Below, piece after piece: positions 1 through 9,146 of a DNA stretch of 64,000 nt (its first letter is position 1; every line of letters starts with the position of its first letter). Made by a program: the position numbers and the translations under genes. This stretch comes from [Clostridium] aerotolerans DSM 5434 (GTDB lineage Bacteria > Bacillota > Clostridia > Lachnospirales > Lachnospiraceae): contig NZ_JHWJ01000001.1 of the NCBI RefSeq assembly GCF_000687555.1, forward strand, positions 124,001 through 188,000, in the 5' to 3' direction. The notes beneath the pieces are model-generated. The model searched no databases and was not told the origin of the DNA. It saw only the letters and a program-made list of their open reading frames with translations.

Positions 1-252
1 ATTAACGTAACACAAACAACCTCCCAGACAATCATAAAGTTTTTAAATCATGGAAACACAATTCCAAAGGAAAAACTGGAAAGGGTATTTGAACAATTCT
101 ACCGGCTGGACTCAGCACGTGGTACAAACAATGGAGGAGCCGGGCTTGGACTTGCCATTGCGAAAGAAATTATATCCCTCCATCAAGGGACCATAACCGC
201 ACATAGTGAAAATGAAATCGTGGAGTTTACGGTTACATTGCCTCTTTTGTAG
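1..252 (+). CDS. vanS: VanS-type sensor histidine kinase, C-terminal fragment
   Basis: Frame 1 is open from the first base to a TAG at 250-252 and encodes the last 83 residues of a histidine kinase; the start lies outside the window. The visible part is the ATP-binding domain: an F-box (FEQFYRLDSAR), the G2 box (GGAGLGLAIAKEI) and the final beta strands (VEFTVTLPLL). By position just before the vanG-XY-T genes it should be the VanS sensor that phosphorylates VanR in response to glycopeptide; this role is inferred from synteny with vanG clusters, because the sensing domain is not visible. A strong terminator follows, so it is probably transcribed separately from the resistance genes. Confidence 0.85.
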   Translation: MNVTQTTSQTIIKFLNHGNTIPKEKLERVFEQFYRLDSARGTNNGGAGLGLAIAKEIISLHQGTITAHSENEIVEFTVTLPLL

Positions 253-312
253 GAAAATTGTTAGAATTAACATATAAAAACAATAGAATTCCATATGGTG
301 AAACAAATAAAT

Positions 313-365
313 AGCACTCTTGTTATTGATACAATTATTGTGTCAGAGCAAGGGTGCTTTTTTTA
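313..365 (+). terminator. Terminator or attenuator between vanS and vanG
   Basis: Arms AGCACTCTTG (313-322) and CAAGGGTGCT (349-358) pair at 9 of 10 positions and run into seven T residues. The loop holds a smaller imperfect repeat, GATACAA/TTGTGTC. It ends the vanRS transcript, or attenuates read-through into vanG. No clear promoter was identified between it and vanG. Confidence 0.75.
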
Positions 366-430
366 TTCATAAAATCAAGCGGAGAGAACAAGTACTCATT
401 ACGTACAAGGGCATAAAAAGGAGAATTACA

Positions 431-1480
431 ATGGAAAAGAAAAAAATAGCAGTCATTTTTGGAGGAAATTCCTCTGAATATCAGGTATCACTTCAATCGG
501 CAGCCTCTATTTTTGAACATATGAACAAAGAAAAATACCAGATCATTCCAATTGGAATTACAAGAGATGGTGAGTGGTTTCATTATACAGGTGATTACAA
601 AAAGATAAGGAACGATACGTGGCTTGATGAGCCACAATGCCTGCATTCCGTGGTTGTTTCTCAGAATCCTTCGGTAAAAGGTTTTTTGGAATTTTTTAAA
701 GACAGATACACTGTTATGAAAGTAGATGCAGTCTTTCCGGCTTTGCACGGAAAAAATGGAGAGGACGGAACTGTACAGGGATTATTTCAATTGGCTGGGA
801 TTCCGATTGTTGGCTGCAATGTGCTCTCTTCCTCGCTTTGCATGGATAAAGACAGGGCGCATAAACTGGTTGGACTTGCAGGCATATCGGTGCCAAGGTC
901 CATTACCTTTCAATACTTTGAAATGGAGGCAGCTTTACTGAAAATATCAGCAGAATTAACATTTCCGCTTTTTGTTAAGCCAGTCAGAGCAGGCTCCTCA
1001 TTTGGAATCACTAAAATATATAGTCAGGCTGAATTAGAAAGAGCAGTAGAGGTTGCACTTAAATATGATAGTGAAGTAATTGTGGAAGAGAACATAGATG
1101 GTTTTGAAGTGGGCTGCGCTTTATTGGGAAATGAAGATTTGACGGTTGGCAGAGTTGATGAGATAGAGCTGACCAATGGTTTTTTTGACTACACCGAAAA
1201 ATACACCTTGAAAAGCTCCTTCATCCATATGCCTGCAAGAATTGATTTTGATACTGAAAAAAGGATACAGGAAACAGCAAAGTTAATTTACAAAGTACTT
1301 GGCTGTTCTGGATTTGCCAGAGTGGATATGTTCCTTACCCCCTCCGGGGAAATCGTATTTAATGAAGTGAACACAATCCCTGGTCTTACCACTCACAGCC
1401 GTTATCCTAATATGATGAAAGGAATCGGGTTGTCTTTTCCTGAAATGCTGGACAAGCTGATGGGGTTATACATTTTATGA
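431..1480 (+). CDS. vanG: D-alanine:D-serine ligase, VanG type
   Basis: ATP-grasp ligase of 349 residues, the usual length for VanG. It joins D-Ala to D-Ser in the cytoplasm, giving peptidoglycan precursors with lowered vancomycin affinity. The N-terminus IAVIFGGNSSEYQVSL is the Ddl-family signature. The omega-loop reads FFDYTEKYTL with EKY near residues 256-258, the pattern of D-Ala:D-Ser ligases (VanC/E/G) rather than the histidine-containing loop of D-Ala:D-Lac enzymes such as VanA. The C-terminal NEVNTIPGLT metal and substrate motif is present. ATG at 431 was chosen because AAGGAG lies just upstream and it gives the family length; the frame extends further 5' but without support. Its stop overlaps the vanXY start in ATGA, so the two are translationally coupled. 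Confidence 0.9.
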   Translation: MEKKKIAVIFGGNSSEYQVSLQSAASIFEHMNKEKYQIIPIGITRDGEWFHYTGDYKKIRNDTWLDEPQCLHSVVVSQNPSVKGFLEFFKDRYTVMKVDAVFPALHGKNGEDGTVQGLFQLAGIPIVGCNVLSSSLCMDKDRAHKLVGLAGISVPRSITFQYFEMEAALLKISAELTFPLFVKPVRAGSSFGITKIYSQAELERAVEVALKYDSEVIVEENIDGFEVGCALLGNEDLTVGRVDEIELTNGFFDYTEKYTLKSSFIHMPARIDFDTEKRIQETAKLIYKVLGCSGFARVDMFLTPSGEIVFNEVNTIPGLTTHSRYPNMMKGIGLSFPEMLDKLMGLYIL

Positions 1481-2244
1481 TAAATATCATTGGATTACCA
1501 AAAGAAAAGATATATACCGGAAACCTGCTTCTGGTAAATGGGGCTTCTCCCTTGCGTTCATCCAGGGAAAATGAGATGCAGCCTGTTGATAACAGATACC
1601 CCCATATCCTTATGCGGCGGGAAGCCGTCAATGCACTGCATTTGGTTCTGCAAAAAATAGGCTGTAAGGATGAGATTGTACCTGTCAGCGGCTATCGCTC
1701 TGCTGCGGAACAAACGGAGATTTACGAAAACTCCTTAAAAGAAAATGGGAAAGAATTCACTGATAAATTTGTTGCACTGCCTCATCACAGTGAACATCAG
1801 ACCGGACTTGCCATAGATTTAGGGCTTAATAAAGATGATATCGATTTTATCTGCCCCCAATTTCCCTATGAAGGAATTTGCAATGAATTTCGGAAAACAG
1901 CCTTGCAATACGGATTTATTGAACGATACCCCAAAGGAAAAGAAAGCATTACCGGTATAGGTCACGAACCATGGCATTTTCGCTATGTAGGCCATCCCCA
2001 TGCAGAAATCATTCATAATCACGGGTTCGTACTGGAAGAATATCTGGAATACTTGAAGCAGTTTTTATACAATGAAAATCATTTGAAGTTAAAGAACTTA
2101 AGCGGAGAATGGGAGATATTTTATTTACCGGCGAATGTAACAGGCGAGACAACAGTAACAATGAGGAACGATGTCATTTATCTGGTGTCCGGAAACAATG
2201 TTGATGGATTCATCGTGACAATCTGGAGGGAAACAAGTGAATAA
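1477..2244 (+). CDS. vanXY: D,D-dipeptidase/D,D-carboxypeptidase, VanXY type
   Basis: Zinc peptidase of 255 residues in the VanY/VanXY family. It removes normal D-Ala-D-Ala dipeptide and trims pentapeptide ends so that only D-Ser-ended precursors remain. The metal site is visible: SEHQTGLAID (S105, H107, D114) and EPWHF (E164, H167), with the arginine-containing GYRSAAEQ upstream. There is no signal peptide, as in VanXY enzymes. About 50 residues follow the catalytic domain, matching the longer VanXY of G-type clusters. The start overlaps the vanG stop by 4 nt, and the end overlaps the vanT GTG start by 8 nt. Confidence 0.9.
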   Translation: MINIIGLPKEKIYTGNLLLVNGASPLRSSRENEMQPVDNRYPHILMRREAVNALHLVLQKIGCKDEIVPVSGYRSAAEQTEIYENSLKENGKEFTDKFVALPHHSEHQTGLAIDLGLNKDDIDFICPQFPYEGICNEFRKTALQYGFIERYPKGKESITGIGHEPWHFRYVGHPHAEIIHNHGFVLEEYLEYLKQFLYNENHLKLKNLSGEWEIFYLPANVTGETTVTMRNDVIYLVSGNNVDGFIVTIWRETSE

Positions 2245-4378
2245 CAAGAAACGCTATGCAGGCATTGATTCTTTCCGGTATATAGCAGCACTTTTAGTAA
2301 TAGCAATCCATACTTCGCCCTTGTCTTCCTATAGTGAGATGGGAGATTTTGTATTAACACGGATAATCGGCCGGGCAGCGGTACCATTTTTCTTTATGAC
2401 ATCGGGGTTTTTTCTGATTAAAGAATACTCTTATAATGAGGAGAAGCTAAGGGCATTTGTAAAAAAGACATCAGTTATTTATGGACTTTCCATTGCAGCT
2501 TATATTCCATTGAACCTATATAATGGCTATTTTACCATGGAGAATTTATTTCCTAATATTATGAAAGATATTTTCTTTGATGGTACGCTGTATCATCTTT
2601 GGTATCTCCCTGCTTCCATCATCGGAGCAGTCATTGCGTGGTATCTGGTAAAAGGGCTTGGCTTTAAAAAAGCATTTATGGCTGCTATGGTACTCTATGT
2701 CATAGGATTGTTTGGAGATAGCTATTACGGTGTTTCCGAAAAGCTGCCATTTTTAAAAAGCATCTATGGTCATCTGTTTCAAATATTTGATTACACAAGA
2801 AATGGCATTTTGTTTGCTCCCGTCTTTTTTGTATTGGGTGGGATCATAGCCAGGAATCCTGGCCAAGGCTCTTGGAAAAAGAGTCTGGTTAAGTGTATGG
2901 GTTCCTTTCTTTTGATGCTTGGAGAGGGGCTTTTGTTGCATCAATCTGGTTATCAAAGGCATGATAGTATGTATGTTATGCTGATACCTGCTATGTATTA
3001 TCTGTTTTCTTTCTTGTGCTCTTTTACAGGGGGAAAATCCTTACCCCTTAGAACAGCTCCTCTTATCATATACATGATTCATCCCATGGTAATTGTCATG
3101 GTCCGAATGACAGCTAAGATGATGAGCTTGCAATCTGTTTTTATTGAGAACAGTGTCATTCATTATGCGACAGTCAGCGTTTGTTCCATTTCCTTTTCTC
3201 TATTCCTTGCCCTGTTCATACAAAAAGTGAGGAATAAAGGTAGCATACAAGATAAAAAATCGAAAAGCAGAGCCTGGATAGAAATTAATTTAAGCAGCTT
3301 GGAAAACAATGCAAAAGAGCTTCAAAGTAAGATGCCTGAAAACTGCAATCTAATGGCAGTTATAAAAGCGAATGCTTATGGACACGGTGCCTTCGCTGTA
3401 TCGACTTATTTAGAAAAATCAGGGGTCAAATCATTTGCGGTCGCTACCATAGACGAAGGAATTGAACTACGAAAATATGGAATACGAAGTGAAATACTGA
3501 TACTTGGATATACCAGCCCTCTAAGAGCGAAAGAGCTTTATAAATATCGTCTTACTCAGACCTTAATCGATCATCATTATGCCAGACTACTTAATCACCA
3601 AGGCTACAAGGTGAGTGCTCATATTAAAATCGACACAGGAATGCACCGCCTTGGCTTTGACGTTTCTGATCATGAACATGTAATAGACGCGTTTAAAATG
3701 AAACAAATAAAGGTCACTGGAATCTATACTCATTTGTGTGCATCTGACAGTCTTTCCTCAGAAGATGTAACGTTTACAGCAATGCAGATAAGGCGGTTTT
3801 ATCAGCTGGTAGACATCATTGAGAATTCCGGTTATAAGTGCCCTAAAATACACATTCAGAGCAGCTATGGCTTACTTAATTACCCGGAACTTAAATGTGA
3901 TTTTGTAAGAGCTGGCATATCTCTTTACGGAGTATTAAGCAGTGCCAAAGATCAAATAAAAACCCAGCTTAATCTACATCCAGTTCTTTCACTAAAATCC
4001 AAAGTGGTTCTTTTAAGAAAGGTAACCATAGGGGAGAGTGTGGGATATCATAGAACCTTTGTGGCATCAAAAGACAGTACCATAGCTGTAATACCCATTG
4101 GATATGCAGATGGATTGCCAAGAAATTTATCATCTGAAAGCAGACATGTGCTTATGAATGGTAACCTGGCACCAATTGTGGGACGTATTTGTATGGACCA
4201 GCTCATGGTTGATGTAACGGGCATAGAAGGTGTGAAAGTTGGTGATATTGTTACATTCATCGGTGAAGATCATGGCAAGGCGTTGCTGGCACCGGCGATT
4301 GCGGATAACGAAGGCAGTATATCCAATGAATTGTTCAGCCGAATAGGTACAAGGTTAGAAGTAATAACAGTAGAATAA
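2237..4378 (+). CDS. vanT: Membrane-bound serine racemase VanT
   Basis: Two-domain protein of 713 residues, the VanT(G) length. Residues 1 to about 340 are an acyltransferase-3-like membrane domain with around ten hydrophobic segments, thought to handle L-Ser supply. From about 345 it is an alanine-racemase fold, with the PLP lysine K377 in AVIKANAYGHGA, GMHRLGF, and the C-terminal VGRICMDQLMVD. It makes the D-Ser used by the VanG ligase. The start is GTG at 2237, preceded by GGAGGG, overlapping the end of vanXY; the three genes form one operon. The order ligase-XY-T matches the vanG-like cluster known in Clostridioides difficile. A hairpin terminator follows directly. Confidence 0.92.
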   Translation: MNNKKRYAGIDSFRYIAALLVIAIHTSPLSSYSEMGDFVLTRIIGRAAVPFFFMTSGFFLIKEYSYNEEKLRAFVKKTSVIYGLSIAAYIPLNLYNGYFTMENLFPNIMKDIFFDGTLYHLWYLPASIIGAVIAWYLVKGLGFKKAFMAAMVLYVIGLFGDSYYGVSEKLPFLKSIYGHLFQIFDYTRNGILFAPVFFVLGGIIARNPGQGSWKKSLVKCMGSFLLMLGEGLLLHQSGYQRHDSMYVMLIPAMYYLFSFLCSFTGGKSLPLRTAPLIIYMIHPMVIVMVRMTAKMMSLQSVFIENSVIHYATVSVCSISFSLFLALFIQKVRNKGSIQDKKSKSRAWIEINLSSLENNAKELQSKMPENCNLMAVIKANAYGHGAFAVSTYLEKSGVKSFAVATIDEGIELRKYGIRSEILILGYTSPLRAKELYKYRLTQTLIDHHYARLLNHQGYKVSAHIKIDTGMHRLGFDVSDHEHVIDAFKMKQIKVTGIYTHLCASDSLSSEDVTFTAMQIRRFYQLVDIIENSGYKCPKIHIQSSYGLLNYPELKCDFVRAGISLYGVLSSAKDQIKTQLNLHPVLSLKSKVVLLRKVTIGESVGYHRTFVASKDSTIAVIPIGYADGLPRNLSSESRHVLMNGNLAPIVGRICMDQLMVDVTGIEGVKVGDIVTFIGEDHGKALLAPAIADNEGSISNELFSRIGTRLEVITVE

Positions 4379-4390
4379 ATCCCTAAGACC

Positions 4391-4456
4391 AGGCCATAGC
4401 CTTTGCATTTGTTTACCCATTGAAAGACAATGCAAAAGCCAATGGCCTACTTCTAT
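4391..4456 (+). terminator. Terminator after vanT
   Basis: Near-perfect inverted repeat: AGGCCATAGCCTTTGCATT at 4391-4409 pairs with the complementary arm at 4429-4448 with one mismatch and one bulge, followed by a T-rich stretch. It closes the resistance operon. Confidence 0.8.
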
Positions 4457-4911
4457 TTTTACGGTTATAGAAAAAATTACAACAAAAATAGAGGGAGAAT
4501 GAGGAATAAAATGTGTTGAAAATTACGAACAGAATCGGATTTATTACATACAATTAGCTTATTAGCAATAAAGTGATAAATTAATACTGGACAATAAATG
4601 AATGAGTTAAATAAATATTAGATAAATAGCTGAATAATATAGAAATTCTAAGGATAACCATAAGCCATAACATATGTATTTATCCTTGCTTCATAAAACA
4701 AATAAAACACTTAATATATACAAAAATCAGACACACAACTATGGACAAGAAAGGAGTAAGAAGTTTTCATTGGAACTTTCAATTCATTCGGATAGGTGGA
4801 TATTCTCCTGTAAAAAACGAAAAAAGGAGGGTGAGAGGTGAGGGGTGTTACACAGGTAAGGATCCGGCTGATGAAGGAATTGTTAGATAAAAACTAAGAG
4901 GAGGTTACAGT
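4457..4911. other. AT-rich leader region before the cellulase gene
   Basis: Long non-coding stretch of very AT-rich sequence. I found no convincing -35/-10 pair and no known riboswitch. The last 170 bases are less AT-rich and contain two overlapping small open frames: 4741-4890 (49 codons, ATG, no ribosome site) and 4838-4897 (see separate entry). The length suggests a substantial 5' leader for the GH48 mRNA. Confidence 0.4.
4838..4897 (+). CDS. Possible 19-residue leader peptide before GH48
   Basis: GTG-initiated frame [19 protein letters not shown], preceded by AAAGGAGG with an ideal 7-nt gap, ending 14 nt before the cellulase ATG and just ahead of that gene's own AGAGGAGG. The strong ribosome site is the main support. 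I recognise no family. It could be a leader peptide that couples translation to the cellulase, or the GGAGG may be fortuitous in a purine-rich leader. Confidence 0.25.
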   Translation: MRGVTQVRIRLMKELLDKN

Positions 4912-7900
4912 ATGATACATAAGGAATTATTTAAAGGTAACAAACCAACTTGTAAGGTTCATGTTCATGCTTTCTTAACCAGAGAGAGGAGGAAACGAAT
5001 TGCTAAGCTTTTGATTGCAGCTATGGTTCTACCAAGCATGTTGACCACAGGCTTTGGACCAGCGATGCAAAGTAATGCAGCAGAAAGTAAAGCAAAAGGC
5101 ACAGACGAATATCAAAACAGGTTCCTGGAACTAAGAGAAGATATTGTGGATCCGGAAAATGGGTATTTCAGCTCTAAGGGGATTCCATACCATTCTGTTG
5201 AGACTTTGAATGTGGAAGCTCCCGATTATGGACATGTAACTACCAGTGAAGCGTTCAGCTATTATATTTGGCTGGAGGCTATGTATGGTAAATTCTCAGG
5301 TGATTTCAACGAATTTAAAACGGCCTGGGATAAAGCAGAAACATACATGATTCCAACGGATAAAGATCAGCCGGATTCCAGTATGAGCAAATATTCAGCC
5401 AGCAAGCCCGCTACCTATGCTCCTGAATTTGAATTACCGGACAAATATCCTGCACCATTGAATTCCGGTGCAGCAGTTGGTGTCGATCCCATTAACAGTG
5501 ATCTTGTTTCTACCTACGGCAAGGGCACCATGTATGGAATGCATTGGCTGTTAGATGTTGATAACTGGTATGGTTTTGGAAGCAGAGCTGATGGTGTGAC
5601 AGCTCCATCCTATATCAATACATTCCAGAGAGGAAAAGAGGAATCCGTATTTGAGACAGTTCCGCAGCCATGCTGGGACGCAATGAAATTTGGCGGCAAG
5701 AACGGTTATCTTGATCTTTTTACAGGAGACAGTAACTATGCAGCTCAGTTTAAATATACAGATGCACCAGATGCAGATGCCAGAGCCATTCAGGCTACTT
5801 ACTGGGCAGACGAATGGGCGAAAGACCATGGCGTTAACCTTGGAACCTATAACAAGAAAGCCAGTAAAATGGGTGATTATTTAAGATACGCTATGTTTGA
5901 TAAATACTTCCGCAAAATTGGTGCTCCTACTGTAGCCGGTACCGGATATGATGCAGCTCATTATCTGATGTCCTGGTATTATGCATGGGGTGGCGGAGTA
6001 AACGCTGACTGGTCATGGAAAATCGGTTGCAGCCATAATCACTTTGGTTATCAGAACCCAATGGCAGCCTGGATTTTATCAGAAGATAATAATTTAAAAC
6101 CTCAATCCCAGAATGGAGCCAGAGACTGGGAAAAGAGTCTTGACAGACAGCTTGAATTCTATCAGTGGCTGCAGACTTCTGAAGGTGCAATTGCAGGCGG
6201 AGCCAGCAACTCTTATAATGGCCGTTACGAAGCATGGCCAGCAGGAACATCTACCTTCTACGGTATGGGCTATGAGGCCAACCCTGTTTATGCAGATCCA
6301 GGAAGCAATACCTGGTTTGGTTTCCAGGCATGGTCCATGCAGCGTGTCGCTGAATTGTATTATAAGACAGGAGATGCCAGAGCAAAAGACCTTCTGGATA
6401 AGTGGGTAGGCTGGATTAAGACAGTGGTAAAACTTAATAGTGATGGAACCTTTGAAGTTCCAAGCGGTCTTGATTGGTCTGGACAGCCTGACACCTGGAC
6501 TGGAACTTATACCGGAAATCCCAATCTCCATGTAAAAGTTACTGGTTACAGTGCAGACCTTGGTGTCTCTGGTTCTCTTGCAAATACTTTACTGTACTAC
6601 AGCAAAGCATCAGGTGATGACGAATCAAGAGTACTGGCTAAGGAACTGTTAGACCGTATGTGGACATTATACAGAGATGATAAGGGACTTGCAGTACCAG
6701 AAAAAAGAGCCGACTTTAAGCGGATCTTTGATCAGGAAATCTTTATCCCAGCCGGTTGGACGGGAAAAATGCCTAATGGCGATGTAATTAAACCTGGAGT
6801 TAAATTTATTGACATTCGTTCCAAATACAAAACTGATCCAGATTATCAGAAGCTTCTCACTGCTTATAACAATAATACACCTGTAGAATTAACTTACCAC
6901 CGTTTCTGGGCACAATGTGATATTGCAATTGCAAATGGTGTATATTCTCTCCTTTTCGGTGATGGCAATGAACCCGTAAATAATTCTGCAATTACTCCTA
7001 TCACAGCAGTCTTTGATAAGAATGTTACAAAGCAAAAAGATATATCTGTAGAACTCACCTTAAATGGGAATACCTTTAATGGAATTAAAGATGGAAGCAC
7101 TGTTTTAACAAAAGGTACCGATTATACTGTAACTGACAACACAGTGAAATTATCAAAAGATTATTTGGCAGATAAGAGTGTTGGTGAGTTAAAGCTGACC
7201 TTTGATTTCTCTAAGGGTGTTGATCCTGTACTTACCGTAACCATTACAGATACGACTCTTGGCGGAACCATTACGCCGACCACAGCCACGTTTGATAAGA
7301 ATATTGAGAAGCAGGCGGATATTGAAACTACATTAGATGCAGCTGGTCATACACTGAAAGGCATTAAGCTTGGAGGTCAGACGCTGGTTGAAGATGTAGA
7401 TTATACAATTTCTGGAAGCACCATCACATTCTTAAAAGAATCACTTGCTAATCTTAAAAAAGGAACCTACAAAATAGTATTTGATTTAAGCGCAGGAACC
7501 GATCCGGTGCTGACTCTGACTGTAGTAGATACCACCATTTCACAGGGTAGTATTAAGGTACAGATGTTTAATATAACAACCGCAGAGCAGAGCAATTCCT
7601 TGAGCCCGAAATTCAAGCTCGTCAATACTGGTACAGAGAGTATTGATCTCTCTGAAGTGAAACTCAGATATTATTACACCGTGAATGGAGATGTCGGCCA
7701 GAACTTCTGGTGTGACTGGTCCTCCATTGGCAGCAGCAATGTAACCGGATCCTTTGTTAAGATGTCAAATGCTGAGACAGATGCAGATCATTATGTGGAA
7801 ATCGGATTTACATCTGGAGCAGGCAGTCTGGCAGCAGGACAATCCTTAGAAATACAGACAAGAATAACCAAAACTGACTGGACAACCTATGATCAGTCAG

Positions 7901-7998
7901 ATGACTATTCATTCGCAGGCTCCGGAAGCGGCTATGCGGATTGGTCAAAGGTTACAGCATATATCTCTGACAGCTTAAACTGGGGAGAGGAACCGTAA
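4912..7998 (+). CDS. Secreted GH48 cellulase with X2-X2-CBM3
   Basis: Processive cellobiohydrolase acting on cellulose chains outside the cell. An unusually long basic N-region (about 30 residues, RERRKR) precedes a hydrophobic core and a likely signal-peptidase site near SNAA, about residue 57. The GH48 catalytic domain spans about 63-685; the general acid is expected at E113 in TTSEAFSYY. Two X2 (Ig-like) modules follow at about 690-782 and 784-875, each beginning ITP.TA.FDKN, then a CBM3 cellulose-binding module at 877-1028 (KVQMFN to DSLNWGEEP). There is no dockerin or SLH domain, so this is a free enzyme, not part of a cellulosome. The architecture resembles the single GH48 of cellulolytic Lachnospiraceae. 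AGAGGAGG precedes the ATG. It stands alone, with a large terminator behind it and no other cellulase nearby. Confidence 0.95.
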   Translation: MIHKELFKGNKPTCKVHVHAFLTRERRKRIAKLLIAAMVLPSMLTTGFGPAMQSNAAESKAKGTDEYQNRFLELREDIVDPENGYFSSKGIPYHSVETLNVEAPDYGHVTTSEAFSYYIWLEAMYGKFSGDFNEFKTAWDKAETYMIPTDKDQPDSSMSKYSASKPATYAPEFELPDKYPAPLNSGAAVGVDPINSDLVSTYGKGTMYGMHWLLDVDNWYGFGSRADGVTAPSYINTFQRGKEESVFETVPQPCWDAMKFGGKNGYLDLFTGDSNYAAQFKYTDAPDADARAIQATYWADEWAKDHGVNLGTYNKKASKMGDYLRYAMFDKYFRKIGAPTVAGTGYDAAHYLMSWYYAWGGGVNADWSWKIGCSHNHFGYQNPMAAWILSEDNNLKPQSQNGARDWEKSLDRQLEFYQWLQTSEGAIAGGASNSYNGRYEAWPAGTSTFYGMGYEANPVYADPGSNTWFGFQAWSMQRVAELYYKTGDARAKDLLDKWVGWIKTVVKLNSDGTFEVPSGLDWSGQPDTWTGTYTGNPNLHVKVTGYSADLGVSGSLANTLLYYSKASGDDESRVLAKELLDRMWTLYRDDKGLAVPEKRADFKRIFDQEIFIPAGWTGKMPNGDVIKPGVKFIDIRSKYKTDPDYQKLLTAYNNNTPVELTYHRFWAQCDIAIANGVYSLLFGDGNEPVNNSAITPITAVFDKNVTKQKDISVELTLNGNTFNGIKDGSTVLTKGTDYTVTDNTVKLSKDYLADKSVGELKLTFDFSKGVDPVLTVTITDTTLGGTITPTTATFDKNIEKQADIETTLDAAGHTLKGIKLGGQTLVEDVDYTISGSTITFLKESLANLKKGTYKIVFDLSAGTDPVLTLTVVDTTISQGSIKVQMFNITTAEQSNSLSPKFKLVNTGTESIDLSEVKLRYYYTVNGDVGQNFWCDWSSIGSSNVTGSFVKMSNAETDADHYVEIGFTSGAGSLAAGQSLEIQTRITKTDWTTYDQSDDYSFAGSGSGYADWSKVTAYISDSLNWGEEP

Positions 7999-8045
7999 GT
8001 TTAATTTAGAAATACAAGATAGAAGTCCTTGTAATTAATGAAAAG

Positions 8046-8141
8046 AGCCAGCGTATCTATAATTAAATTCTCAAAGGCATTGATTTAAGATATAACTTAA
8101 ATCGGGCTGCGGAATTTCAATGGATATGCTGGCTTTTTTTT
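8046..8141 (+). terminator. Large nested terminator after GH48
   Basis: Outer arms AGCCAGCGTATC (8046-8057) and GATATGCTGGCT (8123-8134) pair at 11 of 12 positions and run into eight T residues. Inside sits a perfect 8-bp repeat, GATTTAAG/CTTAAATC (8082-8103), so the RNA would form a two-tier structure. It clearly closes the cellulase transcript. Confidence 0.8.
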
Positions 8142-8288
8142 GCTTCTGAAAAAGCCAATAAAACAAACGCATACGCAGGTAAGAGCGCTCTGGCATTGGT
8201 CATACCAGAAATTAGTACGATTTTTTCATACATTCTCACAAAAATCAAACAAGGAAATGCACTATAATGACTATTATTTTTTGCAATA

Positions 8289-8317
8289 TTGCCAGTTGGA
8301 GAGGTTTATTTTATAAT
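8289..8317 (+). promoter_or_regulatory. Likely sigma-A promoter of the hypB operon
   Basis: TTGCCA, a 17-bp spacer and TATAAT lie about 90 bases before hypB in an otherwise empty 8142-8407 interval. A perfect palindrome GCAATATTGC at 8283-8292 overlaps the -35 box and could be an operator. Confidence 0.6.
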
Positions 8318-8407
8318 ACTATTGATGGAAAAATTAACTAAATAATTTAGCTGGTTGAACCAAAACACTTATGAAAAAAAGAGAATGCAAAGAAAGGAGC
8401 GTGAAAC

Positions 8408-9076
8408 ATGGAAGATTATAAGATTCTAGAGATAAAAACAAGTGTCTTTGCTGACAACAGCATACAAGCCGGAAAGCTTCGTAAGGAATTAAAGGATAAA
8501 AAGGTCTTTCTTCTTAATCTCATGTCCAGCCCTGGTGCTGGAAAAACCACCACCCTGACCCGTACGATTAATGCCTTAAAAGACCGCCTTACGATTGGTG
8601 TTATGGAAGCGGACATCGATTCCGACGTGGATGCCTGTACCATTCAAAAAACTGGTGTAAAGACCATTCAGCTTCATACGGGCGGTATGTGTCATCTGGA
8701 TGCTGAAATGACCCGTCAGGGATTAGAAGGGCTTGATACAGAAGGTCTTGACCTTGTTATCTTAGAAAACGTGGGCAACCTGGTATGTCCAGCGGAATTT
8801 GATACCGGCGCAGTAAAGAATGTTATGATCCTCTCCGTACCGGAAGGAGACGATAAGCCCCTTAAATATCCCCTGATGTTTTCCATTTGCGATGTAATAC
8901 TAATTAATAAGATGGATGTAGTGTCATATTTTGATTTTGACATGGAAAGATGCAAAGCAAATATCAGACTTCGGAATCCCAATGCGAAGATCATTCCCAT
9001 CAGTGCACAAAAAAACGAAGGCTTAGAGGAATGGACCAACTGGTTAGACAATGCAGTAAAAACCTGGTGTGAATAA
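8408..9076 (+). CDS. hypB: HypB nickel-incorporation GTPase
   Basis: SIMIBI-class GTPase of 222 residues that supplies nickel to hydrogenase, working with HypA. Visible motifs: P-loop SSPGAGKT at about 40-47, EADIDSDVDA, the metal-site region with TGGMCHLD (HypB metal cysteine and histidine), ENVGNLVCPAEFD (switch and second cysteine) and NKMD for guanine specificity. It lacks the histidine-rich nickel-storage N-terminus found in some HypB proteins. AAGGAG precedes the ATG by 8 nt. It heads a three-gene run, hypB-oxidoreductase-hypA, with no hypCDEF and no hydrogenase structural gene in the window, so the nickel client may be encoded elsewhere or may be a non-hydrogenase enzyme. Confidence 0.92.
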   Translation: MEDYKILEIKTSVFADNSIQAGKLRKELKDKKVFLLNLMSSPGAGKTTTLTRTINALKDRLTIGVMEADIDSDVDACTIQKTGVKTIQLHTGGMCHLDAEMTRQGLEGLDTEGLDLVILENVGNLVCPAEFDTGAVKNVMILSVPEGDDKPLKYPLMFSICDVILINKMDVVSYFDFDMERCKANIRLRNPNAKIIPISAQKNEGLEEWTNWLDNAVKTWCE

Positions 9077-9146
9077 CAAAAGCAAAAAGATCTTAAAAAG
9101 ATAATCATAAACTTCAAAGGCGCAAACATGCGCGGGAAAGGAAATT

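Noticed and set aside
320-430. Upstream extension of the vanG frame from a TTG at 320
   Set aside because: It would start inside the terminator stem and give a ligase 37 residues too long; ATG 431 has the ribosome site.
4457-4911. Riboswitch in the GH48 leader
   Set aside because: No match to recalled c-di-GMP, T-box or other class consensus could be made; left as undefined leader.
6094-6531. 145-residue open frame antisense to the GH48 gene
   Set aside because: It lies wholly within a clear catalytic domain, has no ribosome site and no recognisable domain; treated as a shadow frame.
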